Below, in pieces: positions 1 to 7,578 of a stretch of DNA of 48,976 bases (positions are counted from its first letter, which is position 1; each line of letters begins with the position of its first letter). The notes beneath the pieces were generated by a model. It did not search any database and was not told where the DNA came from. It worked only from the letters and a program-made list of their open reading frames with translations. Both the position numbers and the translations under genes were made by a program. The stretch is from the NCBI GenBank assembly GCA_012840485.1, contig DULG01000021.1, positions 1 through 48,976 of the forward strand, written 5' to 3'. This DNA comes from Clostridia bacterium. Lineage in GTDB: Bacteria; Bacillota; Thermoanaerobacteria; Thermoanaerobacterales; Thermoanaerobacteraceae.

Positions 1-522
1 CCAATATATGAGGGATTGCCGACGCTTGAAATGCATAGAAACATAAAACCTTACACAGCAGCGAGACATTTAATTTATTCTGGGTTGATAGATGACATAT
101 ATTTTGGGGATGCATATGCATCTATAAATGAAATAAGAGATGTTATCTCAATAAATAAAGATGTCATTGAATTAAATATCAACCTTATTAAGGATGTAAC
201 AGATTATGAGAAAGACATAATTTTTGCTGGTATTCATATAAATAGATTTGATGCTTCCGAATATATTATAAGATTGGAAGAGTCAAGGGGTTATGCAAAA
301 ATAGGGAAAGCAATAAAGCCGTATAATTGTATTGAAAGAAAGAAATACAGTGTCACAATTGATAATTACGGTTTTAAAAGATATTCGGGAGAGCTTAATA
401 TTTGTTTGATTGATATGCCTCAAGATGAAAGAGTAAATGTGGTAGGACATATACCTGAAGAGGAACATATATTGGTAGATTTAATTAGACCGGGAACAAA
501 ATTTAAATTTAGAAAAAGTTAA
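1..522 (+). CDS. MupG/DUF871-family protein, C-terminal part (5' end outside window)
   Basis: The frame is open from the first base, so the gene starts upstream; 173 residues are visible. The segment YEGLPTLEMHR near the edge matches the stretch that ends the TIM-barrel half of MupG/DUF871 proteins. The remaining ~110 residues look like the C-terminal beta-barrel domain, including RYSGELNI, NVVGHI and the closing LIRPGTKFKF. MupG proteins are 6-phospho-N-acetylmuramidases that act in the cytoplasm on imported MurNAc-6-phosphate disaccharides; other family members may have other substrates. No murQ or PTS gene is visible, and the next gene belongs to a yhf-type operon with its own promoter, so a functional link is only inference. 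No terminator is visible in the ~135 bases after the stop. Family is fairly sure, substrate is not. Confidence 0.7.
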   Translation, partial: PIYEGLPTLEMHRNIKPYTAARHLIYSGLIDDIYFGDAYASINEIRDVISINKDVIELNINLIKDVTDYEKDIIFAGIHINRFDASEYIIRLEESRGYAKIGKAIKPYNCIERKKYSVTIDNYGFKRYSGELNICLIDMPQDERVNVVGHIPEEEHILVDLIRPGTKFKFRKS

Positions 523-596
523 TAAATTCAGTTTATGATTAATTTTTGTAATTCCCTCTTTGTCATATTAATTTCTTCCCTTCTCATACTGACATT

Positions 597-634
597 ATCG
601 CAGAATACTTTTAATATGACAATATCACAGAATA
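597..634 (+). repeat. Short direct repeat upstream of the yhf promoter
   Basis: ATCGCAGAATA (597-607) and ATCACAGAATA (624-634) match at 10 of 11 positions and are 27 bp apart. They lie 25 to 60 bases upstream of the -35 box at 659. They could be activator sites, but chance is possible in DNA this AT-rich. The ~200 bases between the MupG-like gene and yhfZ hold nothing else apart from the promoter and operator. Confidence 0.25.
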
Positions 635-658
635 ATAACATATTTTTTAAAATTATTA

Positions 659-687
659 TTGACACTATTGAAAAAAGATGCTATACT
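659..687 (+). promoter_or_regulatory. Sigma-A type promoter of the yhf operon
   Basis: TTGACA (659-664) and TATACT (682-687) are separated by 17 bp, close to the sigma-A consensus. Transcription should start near 693-695, at the left edge of the dyad at 694-710. This is the only strong promoter seen ahead of the operon. Confidence 0.75.
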
Positions 688-693
688 ATAAAT

Positions 694-710
694 GTACAAA
701 ATATTGTATA
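694..710 (+). promoter_or_regulatory. Operator-like dyad O1, probable YhfZ site
   Basis: GTACAAAATATTGTATA contains the arms TACAA and TTGTA around AATA. It sits over the expected transcription start of the promoter at 659-687. A 16/17 copy occurs at 1714-1730 before yhfY. Position over the start site is classic for repression; the GntR-like YhfZ encoded 16 bases downstream is the obvious candidate ligand-responsive repressor (inference). Confidence 0.6.
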
Positions 711-726
711 TTGTCCGGGTGATTAA

Positions 727-1656
727 ATGATTAGGGATCTACTAACCAAAAATGGAATTGCTGTAACGATGTTGGCAAGAGAAATGCTTTCTCTAAAATG
801 TGGAGATAGAATTGAAACGATAGGAGAATATGCCAAAAAATTTGACCTCGGGCGTGGGACAATACAAACTGCTTTAAAGTATTTAGAAGATAATGAAGCA
901 ATTGAACTAGAGCCACGAGGGCATTTAGGTACGTATATAAACAATATTGACTACAAAAAATTATGGGAATATGCGGGTCTTACTATAGTTTCAGGGGTAA
1001 TGCCTCTTCCGTATTCAAGAAGATATGAAGGGTTAGCTACAGGTTTATATAAAGTATTTGAAAAAGGTAAAATACCTTTTAATATGGCATATATGAGAGG
1101 AAGCGAAAGAAGGTTAGAGGCATTGTTGAATGGAAAATATGATTTTGCCATAATGTCGATGTTGGCAGCAAAATTTTATATTGAATCTGGTAAAAATTTA
1201 AAAATAGTAGTTGATTTTGGACCAAATACAAACGTAAGTACTCATCGTATAATATTTTCAAATAATGCGAAAAATGCGATTGAAGATGGGATGAAGATTG
1301 CTATAGATCCAACTTCATTAGACCAATTTATATTGACTTACTATGAATGTGAGGGAAAGAATGTAGAGTTTATAGAATTACCGTATAATCAAATTATACC
1401 TCATATAATTGAAGGAAAAATAGATGCAGCTGTATGGAACTATGATGAAATAGTTGACAGAGGACTGTCTATTAAAAATGAACCGCTTAAAAGCGAAAAA
1501 TCGAAAAAAATTAGTGAAGATAATACCCGTGCTGTTTTAGTAGTTAAAAGAGATAATTGGGGTGTTGATAAAATAATAAATAGAATTGTTGATAAAGAAG
1601 AAGTTATAAAGATTCAGGAACAAGTGTTGTTGAATAAAATATTTCCAGAATATTGA
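727..1656 (+). CDS. yhfZ: YhfZ-like GntR-type transcriptional regulator
   Basis: This 309-residue protein has an N-terminal winged helix (about residues 15-75; IETIGEYAKKFDLGRGTIQ is the helix-turn-helix core). A periplasmic-binding-protein-like C-terminal domain (about 80-309) follows, the architecture of Escherichia coli YhfZ. The second domain would bind the inducer, which is unknown. The gene is first in an operon whose other members match YhfY, YhfU, YhfT, YhfS, YhfX and YhfW, which strengthens the call. The ATG at 727 is preceded by a weak purine-rich GGTGA, so translation may be modest. Autoregulation is suggested by the dyad at 694-710. The gene ends 92 bases before yhfY, and that gap contains a second copy of the dyad. 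Confidence 0.8.
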   Translation: MIRDLLTKNGIAVTMLAREMLSLKCGDRIETIGEYAKKFDLGRGTIQTALKYLEDNEAIELEPRGHLGTYINNIDYKKLWEYAGLTIVSGVMPLPYSRRYEGLATGLYKVFEKGKIPFNMAYMRGSERRLEALLNGKYDFAIMSMLAAKFYIESGKNLKIVVDFGPNTNVSTHRIIFSNNAKNAIEDGMKIAIDPTSLDQFILTYYECEGKNVEFIELPYNQIIPHIIEGKIDAAVWNYDEIVDRGLSIKNEPLKSEKSKKISEDNTRAVLVVKRDNWGVDKIINRIVDKEEVIKIQEQVLLNKIFPEY

Positions 1657-1703
1657 TTTATCATTATTCATATATTATTTTTGGAAGGGTCCAAAGAATA
1701 ACC

Positions 1704-1732
1704 TTATATCACAGTACAAAATACTGTATAAT
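1704..1732 (+). promoter_or_regulatory. Weak internal promoter before yhfY
   Basis: TATAAT (1727-1732) is a perfect -10 box that overlaps the right end of the dyad at 1714-1730. The matching -35 position (TTATAT, 1704-1709) is poor. A regulator bound to the dyad would cover this -10 box. Confidence 0.4.
1714..1730 (+). promoter_or_regulatory. Operator-like dyad O2, second copy
   Basis: GTACAAAATACTGTATA differs from the copy at 694-710 in one base of 17. It overlaps a TATAAT box and lies 18 bases before the yhfY start. Two copies in one operon, each at a promoter-like element, argue for a real binding site. Confidence 0.6.
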
Positions 1733-1748
1733 GTTTGGAGGGTTTTAC

Positions 1749-2123
1749 GTGAAGGATAATGTTGTAAATAGAATAGATTTGTTAGTACAAGGTAATGTGA
1801 TTGATTTTGATACTGGAAAAGCCATTAAAAAGATTGATGAGGAATTAAGAGTAAATTATGAAATTTGCACTGAGGATGAGCACTATGAGATGTTTATAAC
1901 TCATTTAGCAATGTCTATAAAAAGATTAAAAGAAGGAGAAAAATTGGAGTCCACAATAGATGACGAACTTTTTAACGAAGTTAAAAATTGTCCTAATTAT
2001 TATAGAGCACTTGCTATTTTACAAAATATAGAAGATAGAATAGAAATAAAATTACCTGAATCAGAAAAAAGATTTGTATTATTACATTTGTGCAATCTTT
2101 TAGGAAGGGGTAAAAGTACATGA
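1749..2123 (+). CDS. yhfY: YhfY-like PRD-domain protein
   Basis: This is a 124-residue protein made of a single PTS-regulation-domain (PRD) fold without a DNA-binding part, like E. coli YhfY. The histidine in FITHLAMSIKRL fits the conserved PRD histidine. PRDs are normally phosphorylated by PTS proteins to adjust regulator activity; as a free-standing domain it may signal to YhfZ or an operon enzyme (inference). I chose the GTG at 1749 because GGAGGG at 1737-1742 is ideally spaced; an in-frame ATG at 1731 has no ribosome binding site. Its last four bases overlap yhfU, so the two are translationally coupled. Confidence 0.75.
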   Translation: MKDNVVNRIDLLVQGNVIDFDTGKAIKKIDEELRVNYEICTEDEHYEMFITHLAMSIKRLKEGEKLESTIDDELFNEVKNCPNYYRALAILQNIEDRIEIKLPESEKRFVLLHLCNLLGRGKST

Positions 2124-2506
2124 TAAGATTTGTTGTAGGTGGAGCTGTTGATAAGCAAAAAGTTGCTCAAAAGATAAAGGAGATAGGAGGTGATAAAGTA
2201 AGTGTTGAAATAAAATCAGATATTGAGGCTGCAATGGCTGTAAAAGGTGGGAAAGCAGATTACTATGTTGGTGCTTGTGTAACAGGAGGTGGTGGTGCTT
2301 TAGCTATGGCAATGGCTATATTAACACCTCAAAAATGTGCAACTATCTCTATGCCTGGTAAGCCACCACAAGAAGCTGACGTAAAAAAAGCAGTAGCCGA
2401 AGGGAAAATAGCGTTTGGTTTTACTAATGACCATATTGAAAAAGCTGTGCCTTACATTGTAAGCGCAATTTTAGAAAAAGAAGATTGGAGGAGAAAGAAT
2501 GTTTAA
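2120..2506 (+). CDS. yhfU: YhfU/DUF2620-family protein
   Basis: This is a small cytoplasmic protein of 128 residues with glycine- and alanine-rich blocks (YYVGACVTGGGGALAMAMA near residues 50-70), characteristic of the YhfU/DUF2620 family. The family has no known function. It resembles a small regulatory or binding subunit more than an enzyme, and its fixed place next to the membrane protein YhfT suggests a transport partner (inference). The start overlaps the yhfY stop (ATGA) and the end overlaps yhfT by 8 bases, so all three are translated together. Confidence 0.75.
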   Translation: MIRFVVGGAVDKQKVAQKIKEIGGDKVSVEIKSDIEAAMAVKGGKADYYVGACVTGGGGALAMAMAILTPQKCATISMPGKPPQEADVKKAVAEGKIAFGFTNDHIEKAVPYIVSAILEKEDWRRKNV

Positions 2507-3767
2507 GTATATTTTGATATTTTTAACTAGTGCATGGGCTGCTATGTTAGCAAATAGAGGTATAGCCATTTTTAATGATGCGGTAAGACCGATATTCCCT
2601 GAATATAGAGAAAATCGAATGACAAGACTTGAATTGGCAGCTACTACCTTTGGTTTAAGTTTTGGGTTGGTTGTAGGTTTTGGTATTCCTTTTTCAATAA
2701 TGTCGCCAATTATATTGATACACTCTATATTTTTAGGTACAGATATAATTGGAACATTTTTCCCTGGTAAACCAATTAAAGAATGGTACAAAGATAAGGA
2801 AAGTCTAACAGGATTTATATTGTCAGGATTAGTTGGTGGTATATACGGTTTATTGATATTAATTGGACTTGGTGGTTTTGTGAAACTTATCAAAATGTTA
2901 CCTGTAAATATTTTTGATTCGTTGGGAAGTTTAGGAGATCCAGTAATTTATGCTTTTGCAGCCTTTCCAGCAGTAGCAATTGCTTTTGAATATGGATTTA
3001 AAAATGGACTATTTTCATTGGCAATAATTACGTTAGTGAGGCAAATATCTGAAAAACTTAAATTAGCTTCTCCTGACGGAATAGCGTTGATGTTTGGATT
3101 ATTAATTTTGCTAATATATGCAATAAAACGCAAGTCTGAGACAAATGTAAGTACAGCGTCTCTTTTTGGGGAACGTATTCAAAATATAAAAAGAAATCTT
3201 CCATATATAGGAATAATGGGAGCTTTATATGGGATAGGCGTTAATATTGGCTTATTGATGGAGGGACCCCAATCATTATTAGCTATGAGCAAAGGGCTTA
3301 AAACAGAAGCTATTGGCATTACTATTACAAGGGCATTATCATTCATACCCTTAAAAGGGACAACCTCTTTAGCAAGTGGAACATTTGTTACAGATGGCTT
3401 TGGCTTTGTTGCAACTGCAGGTTTATTAGCACCAAATGTTATAATAGCTGCTATTTTGGGAGCAATAGTAATGGTGTTAGAAGCATCAAGTTTACTTTTA
3501 TTTGCGAATATTTTTGATAAGTATCCGGGTATTAGAAGTGCAGCAGATAATATTAGAGATGCTATGACTAAATTGCTTGAAATAGCTATTATTGTAGGTT
3601 CTATGATGGCTGCAAATAAAATGGCACCAGGGATGGGATATTTAGTTGTTGCTGGGCTGTATTTATTGAATGAGACAGCGAAGAAACCATTAGTAAGAAT
3701 GGCTGTAGGTCCAATAGGTGCAATAATTGTTGGAGTGATAGTAAATTTACTAGCTATTATTAAATAA
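2499..3767 (+). CDS. yhfT: YhfT-like integral membrane protein, probable transporter
   Basis: This is a 422-residue, very hydrophobic protein with roughly ten to twelve membrane segments and few charged residues outside short loops. It matches the YhfT family of uncharacterised inner-membrane proteins found with YhfU. A well placed GGAGGA precedes the ATG at 2499, which overlaps the end of yhfU. As the only membrane protein in the operon it is the likely importer of the substrate used by YhfS, YhfX and YhfW (inference). A perfect long hairpin follows the stop before the enzyme genes begin. Confidence 0.75.
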   Translation: MFKYILIFLTSAWAAMLANRGIAIFNDAVRPIFPEYRENRMTRLELAATTFGLSFGLVVGFGIPFSIMSPIILIHSIFLGTDIIGTFFPGKPIKEWYKDKESLTGFILSGLVGGIYGLLILIGLGGFVKLIKMLPVNIFDSLGSLGDPVIYAFAAFPAVAIAFEYGFKNGLFSLAIITLVRQISEKLKLASPDGIALMFGLLILLIYAIKRKSETNVSTASLFGERIQNIKRNLPYIGIMGALYGIGVNIGLLMEGPQSLLAMSKGLKTEAIGITITRALSFIPLKGTTSLASGTFVTDGFGFVATAGLLAPNVIIAAILGAIVMVLEASSLLLFANIFDKYPGIRSAADNIRDAMTKLLEIAIIVGSMMAANKMAPGMGYLVVAGLYLLNETAKKPLVRMAVGPIGAIIVGVIVNLLAIIK

Positions 3768-3783
3768 TATTGCTTTAAATTAA

Positions 3784-3827
3784 AATTGGTAATAAGGTGT
3801 TAATTTGCTAACACCTTATTACCAATT
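3784..3827 (+). other. Perfect 19-bp hairpin between yhfT and yhfS
   Basis: AATTGGTAATAAGGTGTTA (3784-3802) pairs without mismatch with 3809-3827 across a 6-base loop. No T-run follows, so it is not a standard terminator. It splits the operon into a regulator/transport half and an enzyme half. It may protect a processed mRNA end, slow transcription, or be a protein site. Confidence 0.7.
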
Positions 3828-3848
3828 ACAGATACAGGAGGATAAAGA

Positions 3849-4940
3849 ATGATTACGTATCCTATTAAACAGATTAGCTTAGAGGAAGCAATTAATTTGC
3901 AGTTTAAATTGGTAGATATCATCCAATCAGTTTTTCGAGGGCATGAATTGCTCGAAGCTGGTGATTATGGTGTATCATTGGAGCTTGGACGACCTAAAAC
4001 CACCTCAAAAGTTGAGAAAGTTCTTGCCAAATTTTTTGATGCAGAAGATTGTGCTTTAGTAAGAGGTGCTGGTACGGGGGCTATGAGACTCGTTTTTAAT
4101 AGTTTGTTAAAACCTCTTAATACCTTACTTGTGCATGATGCCCCTGTATATCCTACAACACAAAACCTTATCGATATGATGGGCCTAAAGCTTTTAAAAG
4201 TTAACATGAATAATTTGGACTCCTTTAAAATATTAAAAAATACAAAAGTTGATGCAGTGCTAATACAACATTCGAGACAAAAACCTGATGACAGTTATGA
4301 ACTTGAAAAAGTAATAAAAGTTATTAAATCTATAACTAATGTTCCTATTATTATTGATGAAAATTATGTAGTTATGAAAGCTCCATATATAGGTGTTCAG
4401 TTGGGAGCAGATGTTTCAGTATTTTCCATGTTTAAATTGTTGGGCCCGGAAGGAATTGGATGTGTAGTAGGCAAAAAGTATATTATAGACGAAATTCGCA
4501 AAATAACTTATTCAGGTGGAAGCCAAGTGCAAGGACCTGAGGCAATGGAAGCTTTAAGGTCACTTGTATACACACCGGTTTTATTAGCAATACAAGCAAT
4601 GCAGGTTGATGAAATAGTAAAGAGGCTTAATGCTGGAGAAATAAAAGGAGTAAAAAAGGCATATGTAGCAAATGCGCAGTCCAGAGTTGTATTAGTAGAA
4701 TTTGAAGAACCAATTGCGGCAAAAGTATTAAAGTACGCTGAAGAGATGGGAGCAGTACCTTATCCTGTAGGTTCTGAATCAAGATATGAAATTGGTGCTA
4801 TGTTTTATAGAGTTTCAGGAACTTTTATTAAAAATAATCCAGATATAAAAAATTATGTAATTCGCATTAATCCAATGAGAGCAGGTGCTGATACTGTTAT
4901 TAGAATTTTAAAAGAAGCTGTAAAGAAAAGTTTGACTTAG
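3849..4940 (+). CDS. yhfS: YhfS-like PLP-dependent enzyme (aminotransferase fold)
   Basis: This is a 363-residue fold-type I PLP enzyme. FSMFKLLGPEG carries the expected Schiff-base lysine K196, and IIIDEN supplies the Asp (about D170) that contacts the PLP ring nitrogen. RGAGTGAMR (72-80) resembles the phosphate-binding turn. It matches the YhfS family, related to cysteine-desulfurase and aminotransferase proteins, whose reaction is not known to me. GGAGG at 3838-3842 precedes the ATG. It is followed by the second PLP enzyme gene after 11 bases, and an operon pairing two unrelated PLP folds suggests successive steps on one amino compound (inference). Confidence 0.78.
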   Translation: MITYPIKQISLEEAINLQFKLVDIIQSVFRGHELLEAGDYGVSLELGRPKTTSKVEKVLAKFFDAEDCALVRGAGTGAMRLVFNSLLKPLNTLLVHDAPVYPTTQNLIDMMGLKLLKVNMNNLDSFKILKNTKVDAVLIQHSRQKPDDSYELEKVIKVIKSITNVPIIIDENYVVMKAPYIGVQLGADVSVFSMFKLLGPEGIGCVVGKKYIIDEIRKITYSGGSQVQGPEAMEALRSLVYTPVLLAIQAMQVDEIVKRLNAGEIKGVKKAYVANAQSRVVLVEFEEPIAAKVLKYAEEMGAVPYPVGSESRYEIGAMFYRVSGTFIKNNPDIKNYVIRINPMRAGADTVIRILKEAVKKSLT

Positions 4941-4951
4941 GAGATGAGGCA

Positions 4952-6148
4952 ATGTTTCTTAATATGGTTATTGAAAGAAATCCACAACTTATTATAGAAG
5001 CTGCCAAATTACACAGAGACGGTGTTATTGAACCCAATACTTATGTGTTGGATGTTGATAGTATTTATGAGAATGCAAGATTAATTAAAGAAACTGCTGA
5101 TAAATATAATATTAGCTTATATTATATGACAAAACAGTTTGGAAGAAATCCTATTATTTCAAAAATCATTGAAAAGGCGGGAATAGATAAAGCAGTAGCT
5201 GTAGATTTTGATGAGGCAAGGGTATTGTTTGATAATGGTCTTAAAATAGGGCATATAGGACATTTAGTACAAGTCCCGAAAAATGACATTAAGTTATCTT
5301 TACTCATGAAACCAGAAGTTATAACATGTTTTTCATATGAAAAAGCAAAAGAAATATCAGATAACGCAAAAGAGCTTGGAATTATGCAAGATATATTATT
5401 AAGAGTAATAGATGAAAATGATGTAATATATCCGGGTCAAGAAGGAGGTATATATCTTGGAAAGTTAAAAGAAACAGTTCATCATATATTAAAATTGAAG
5501 AATATAAAAATTGCTGGTATTACATCCTTTCCATGTTTTCTTTATGATTATGAGAAGAAAGAAATTACACCAACGCACAATGTATATACACTCTTAAAAG
5601 CAAAAGAAATATTGAATGAAATGGGGCTTGAAATCTGGCAAGTAAATGGGCCCAGTGCTACATGCTGTAATTCAATACCGCTTTTAAATAAGTATGGTAT
5701 TACTCATGGAGAACCGGGGCATGCTTTATTGGGGACGACTCCTTTACATGCATATACAAAACGGCCTGAAAAACCATCAATTGTGTATGTATCTGAGATA
5801 TCTCATATTAACAATGAAAAAGCTTATTGCTATGGAGGCGGGTTTTACCCGAGGTCGAATGTTAAATATGCGTTAGTATCAAATAATCCTGAAGATATTT
5901 TAGATAGAATATTTGATGTTGAAGAATTACCACCGGAATCAATAGACTATTATGGAACTATACTTTTAAACAATAGAAAGGTTAACGTCGGGGACATTGT
6001 AATATATTCATTTAGAACACAAATATTTGTAACAAGAGCAAAAGTGGCTCTTCTTGAAGGGTTATCTTCAAGGAAACCAAAATTAACGTATATATTTGAT
6101 TCAAAAGGTAATCTTTTAAAGGATTTAAGAAAGAAGGATAATAAATGA
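4952..6148 (+). CDS. yhfX: YhfX-like PLP enzyme (alanine-racemase fold)
   Basis: This 398-residue protein has an N-terminal alanine-racemase-type TIM barrel. YYMTKQFGRNP places the PLP lysine at K61, and a beta-domain occupies the C-terminal third. It matches the YhfX family, which is of fold type III and whose substrate is unknown to me. Racemase or decarboxylase-like chemistry on an amino acid derivative is the natural guess. AGGAGA at 4939-4944 is correctly spaced before the ATG at 4952. Its last four bases overlap yhfW (ATGA), coupling it to the mutase. It is not the housekeeping alanine racemase, given this operon setting. Confidence 0.78.
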   Translation: MFLNMVIERNPQLIIEAAKLHRDGVIEPNTYVLDVDSIYENARLIKETADKYNISLYYMTKQFGRNPIISKIIEKAGIDKAVAVDFDEARVLFDNGLKIGHIGHLVQVPKNDIKLSLLMKPEVITCFSYEKAKEISDNAKELGIMQDILLRVIDENDVIYPGQEGGIYLGKLKETVHHILKLKNIKIAGITSFPCFLYDYEKKEITPTHNVYTLLKAKEILNEMGLEIWQVNGPSATCCNSIPLLNKYGITHGEPGHALLGTTPLHAYTKRPEKPSIVYVSEISHINNEKAYCYGGGFYPRSNVKYALVSNNPEDILDRIFDVEELPPESIDYYGTILLNNRKVNVGDIVIYSFRTQIFVTRAKVALLEGLSSRKPKLTYIFDSKGNLLKDLRKKDNK

Positions 6149-7347
6149 GAGCCATAATTTTTGTAATAGATAGTCTTGGGGTTGGTGAAATGGCTGATGT
6201 CCCTGAGGTACGTCCGCAAGATATAGGAGCAAATACTTTAAAACATGTTTCTGAATATAATGATAATTACAGATTAAATAATTTAGAATTAATGGGAGCA
6301 GGTCTTATAGTTGAGAGTAAGAATATAAAAAAGGTTAGTAATCCCATTGCAAGCTATGGATGTTCAAACTTAGAGCATGAAGGAGCAGATACTTTTCAAG
6401 GGCATCAAGAGATTGTTGGTTCAAAGCCTAGAAAAGCTTTGGTACAGCCTTTTAAAGAGTGTATGGACAAAGTAAAAACTGAGTTAGAGAAAGCAGGCTT
6501 TGATGTTACTATACCAGATTCTAAACACCCATTTTTATTGGTAAATGGTGTTGTAACAATAGCAGACAATATTGAAGCGGATATAGGTTTAAACTACAAT
6601 GTTACTGCTCCTTTGGATTATATTTCATTTGAAGAAGAATTGAAAATCGGACAAATAGTAAGAGATAACGTTAAAGTTGGAAGAGTTATCGTATTGGGAG
6701 GAAAAGGGATCACAATAAATGATATATTAAATGCGGTAGAAGAAAAATCGGATAATATCGTTGGAATAAACTGTACAAAAGCTGGTGTGTATAATAAAGG
6801 TTATATGGTGAGACATCTTGGATATGGAATAGACCCAAATGTCCAAGTGACAACTATTTTGAAGAAGCATGGCTACAATGTATCTCTTATTGGAAAGGCT
6901 GCAGATGTTATAAACTGTGATGGTGCAGATTATAATCCATGTGTTGATACAGAAACTGTATTAAGTAAATTAATGAATAAGTTAGACAACATATCTGATG
7001 GTTTAATAATGGCAAATGTACAAGAAACAGACCTTGCAGGGCATTCACAGGACGTAGAAAAATATGCCGAAAAATTAAAACTTGTAGATGATTATCTACC
7101 TAAAATTATTGATAAAATGAAAAGGGATGATATTTTATTTATAACTGGTGATCACGGTAATGACCCCACAATAGGGCATAATCATCACACAAGAGAAAAA
7201 GCGCTTCTACTGGTTTACGGTAAAAAATTAAGACCGGTAAAGTTAGGGGAAAGAAAGACTTTATCAGATATAGGAGCTACTATAGCAGATTATTTTGATG
7301 TTGAAAAACCAGAAAATGGAGAGAGTTTTTTAAATATGGTGAGATAA
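6145..7347 (+). CDS. yhfW: YhfW-like phosphopentomutase-family enzyme
   Basis: This 400-residue protein belongs to the DeoB/alkaline phosphatase superfamily. Metal-ligand motifs are VIDSLGVGE near the N terminus, ETDLAGHSQD near residue 295, and ITGDHGNDPTIGHNHHTRE near residue 335. DTFQGHQEIVG stands where DeoB carries the segment around its phosphorylated threonine, so the active site is modified relative to classic phosphopentomutase. No nucleoside phosphorylase or deoC is nearby, which argues against ordinary ribose-phosphate isomerisation. It may be a mutase acting on the phosphorylated product of the operon. It is the last gene of the unit and no php (yhfV) homologue follows. Confidence 0.78.
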   Translation: MRAIIFVIDSLGVGEMADVPEVRPQDIGANTLKHVSEYNDNYRLNNLELMGAGLIVESKNIKKVSNPIASYGCSNLEHEGADTFQGHQEIVGSKPRKALVQPFKECMDKVKTELEKAGFDVTIPDSKHPFLLVNGVVTIADNIEADIGLNYNVTAPLDYISFEEELKIGQIVRDNVKVGRVIVLGGKGITINDILNAVEEKSDNIVGINCTKAGVYNKGYMVRHLGYGIDPNVQVTTILKKHGYNVSLIGKAADVINCDGADYNPCVDTETVLSKLMNKLDNISDGLIMANVQETDLAGHSQDVEKYAEKLKLVDDYLPKIIDKMKRDDILFITGDHGNDPTIGHNHHTREKALLLVYGKKLRPVKLGERKTLSDIGATIADYFDVEKPENGESFLNMVR

Positions 7348-7496
7348 TTGCTCTAAAAAATTTTTAAATGGTTCTATAACAAATGTTAGGAGAGAGAAAA
7401 AAGTCCACAAAAAATAGCGTAACCCCCTCCCTTTAATTTTGCTGTCTCATTTATAAAATTTATAATAATTACATTATATTTCAGTTTAAAACTAAA

Positions 7497-7523
7497 GGGC
7501 GGGCATTCAGAAAAATACCCGCC
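7497..7523 (-). terminator. Probable terminator of the aminotransferase gene
   Basis: GGCGGG (7498-7503) pairs with CCCGCC (7518-7523). Read on the minus strand the hairpin is followed by CTTTAGTTTT. It lies about 55 bases past the minus-strand stop codon. The rest of 7348-7578 shows no gene; no clear terminator for the yhf operon is visible there. Confidence 0.5.
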
Positions 7524-7578
7524 ACCAACTCTTGACAAAGCCCTGAAATGATGGGGATTCCTTTTAGTTTTGATAGGA

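Noticed and set aside
535..726. 63-codon frame between the MupG-like gene and yhfZ
   Set aside because: It has no ribosome binding site and runs through the promoter and operator; the composition is that of AT-rich intergenic DNA.
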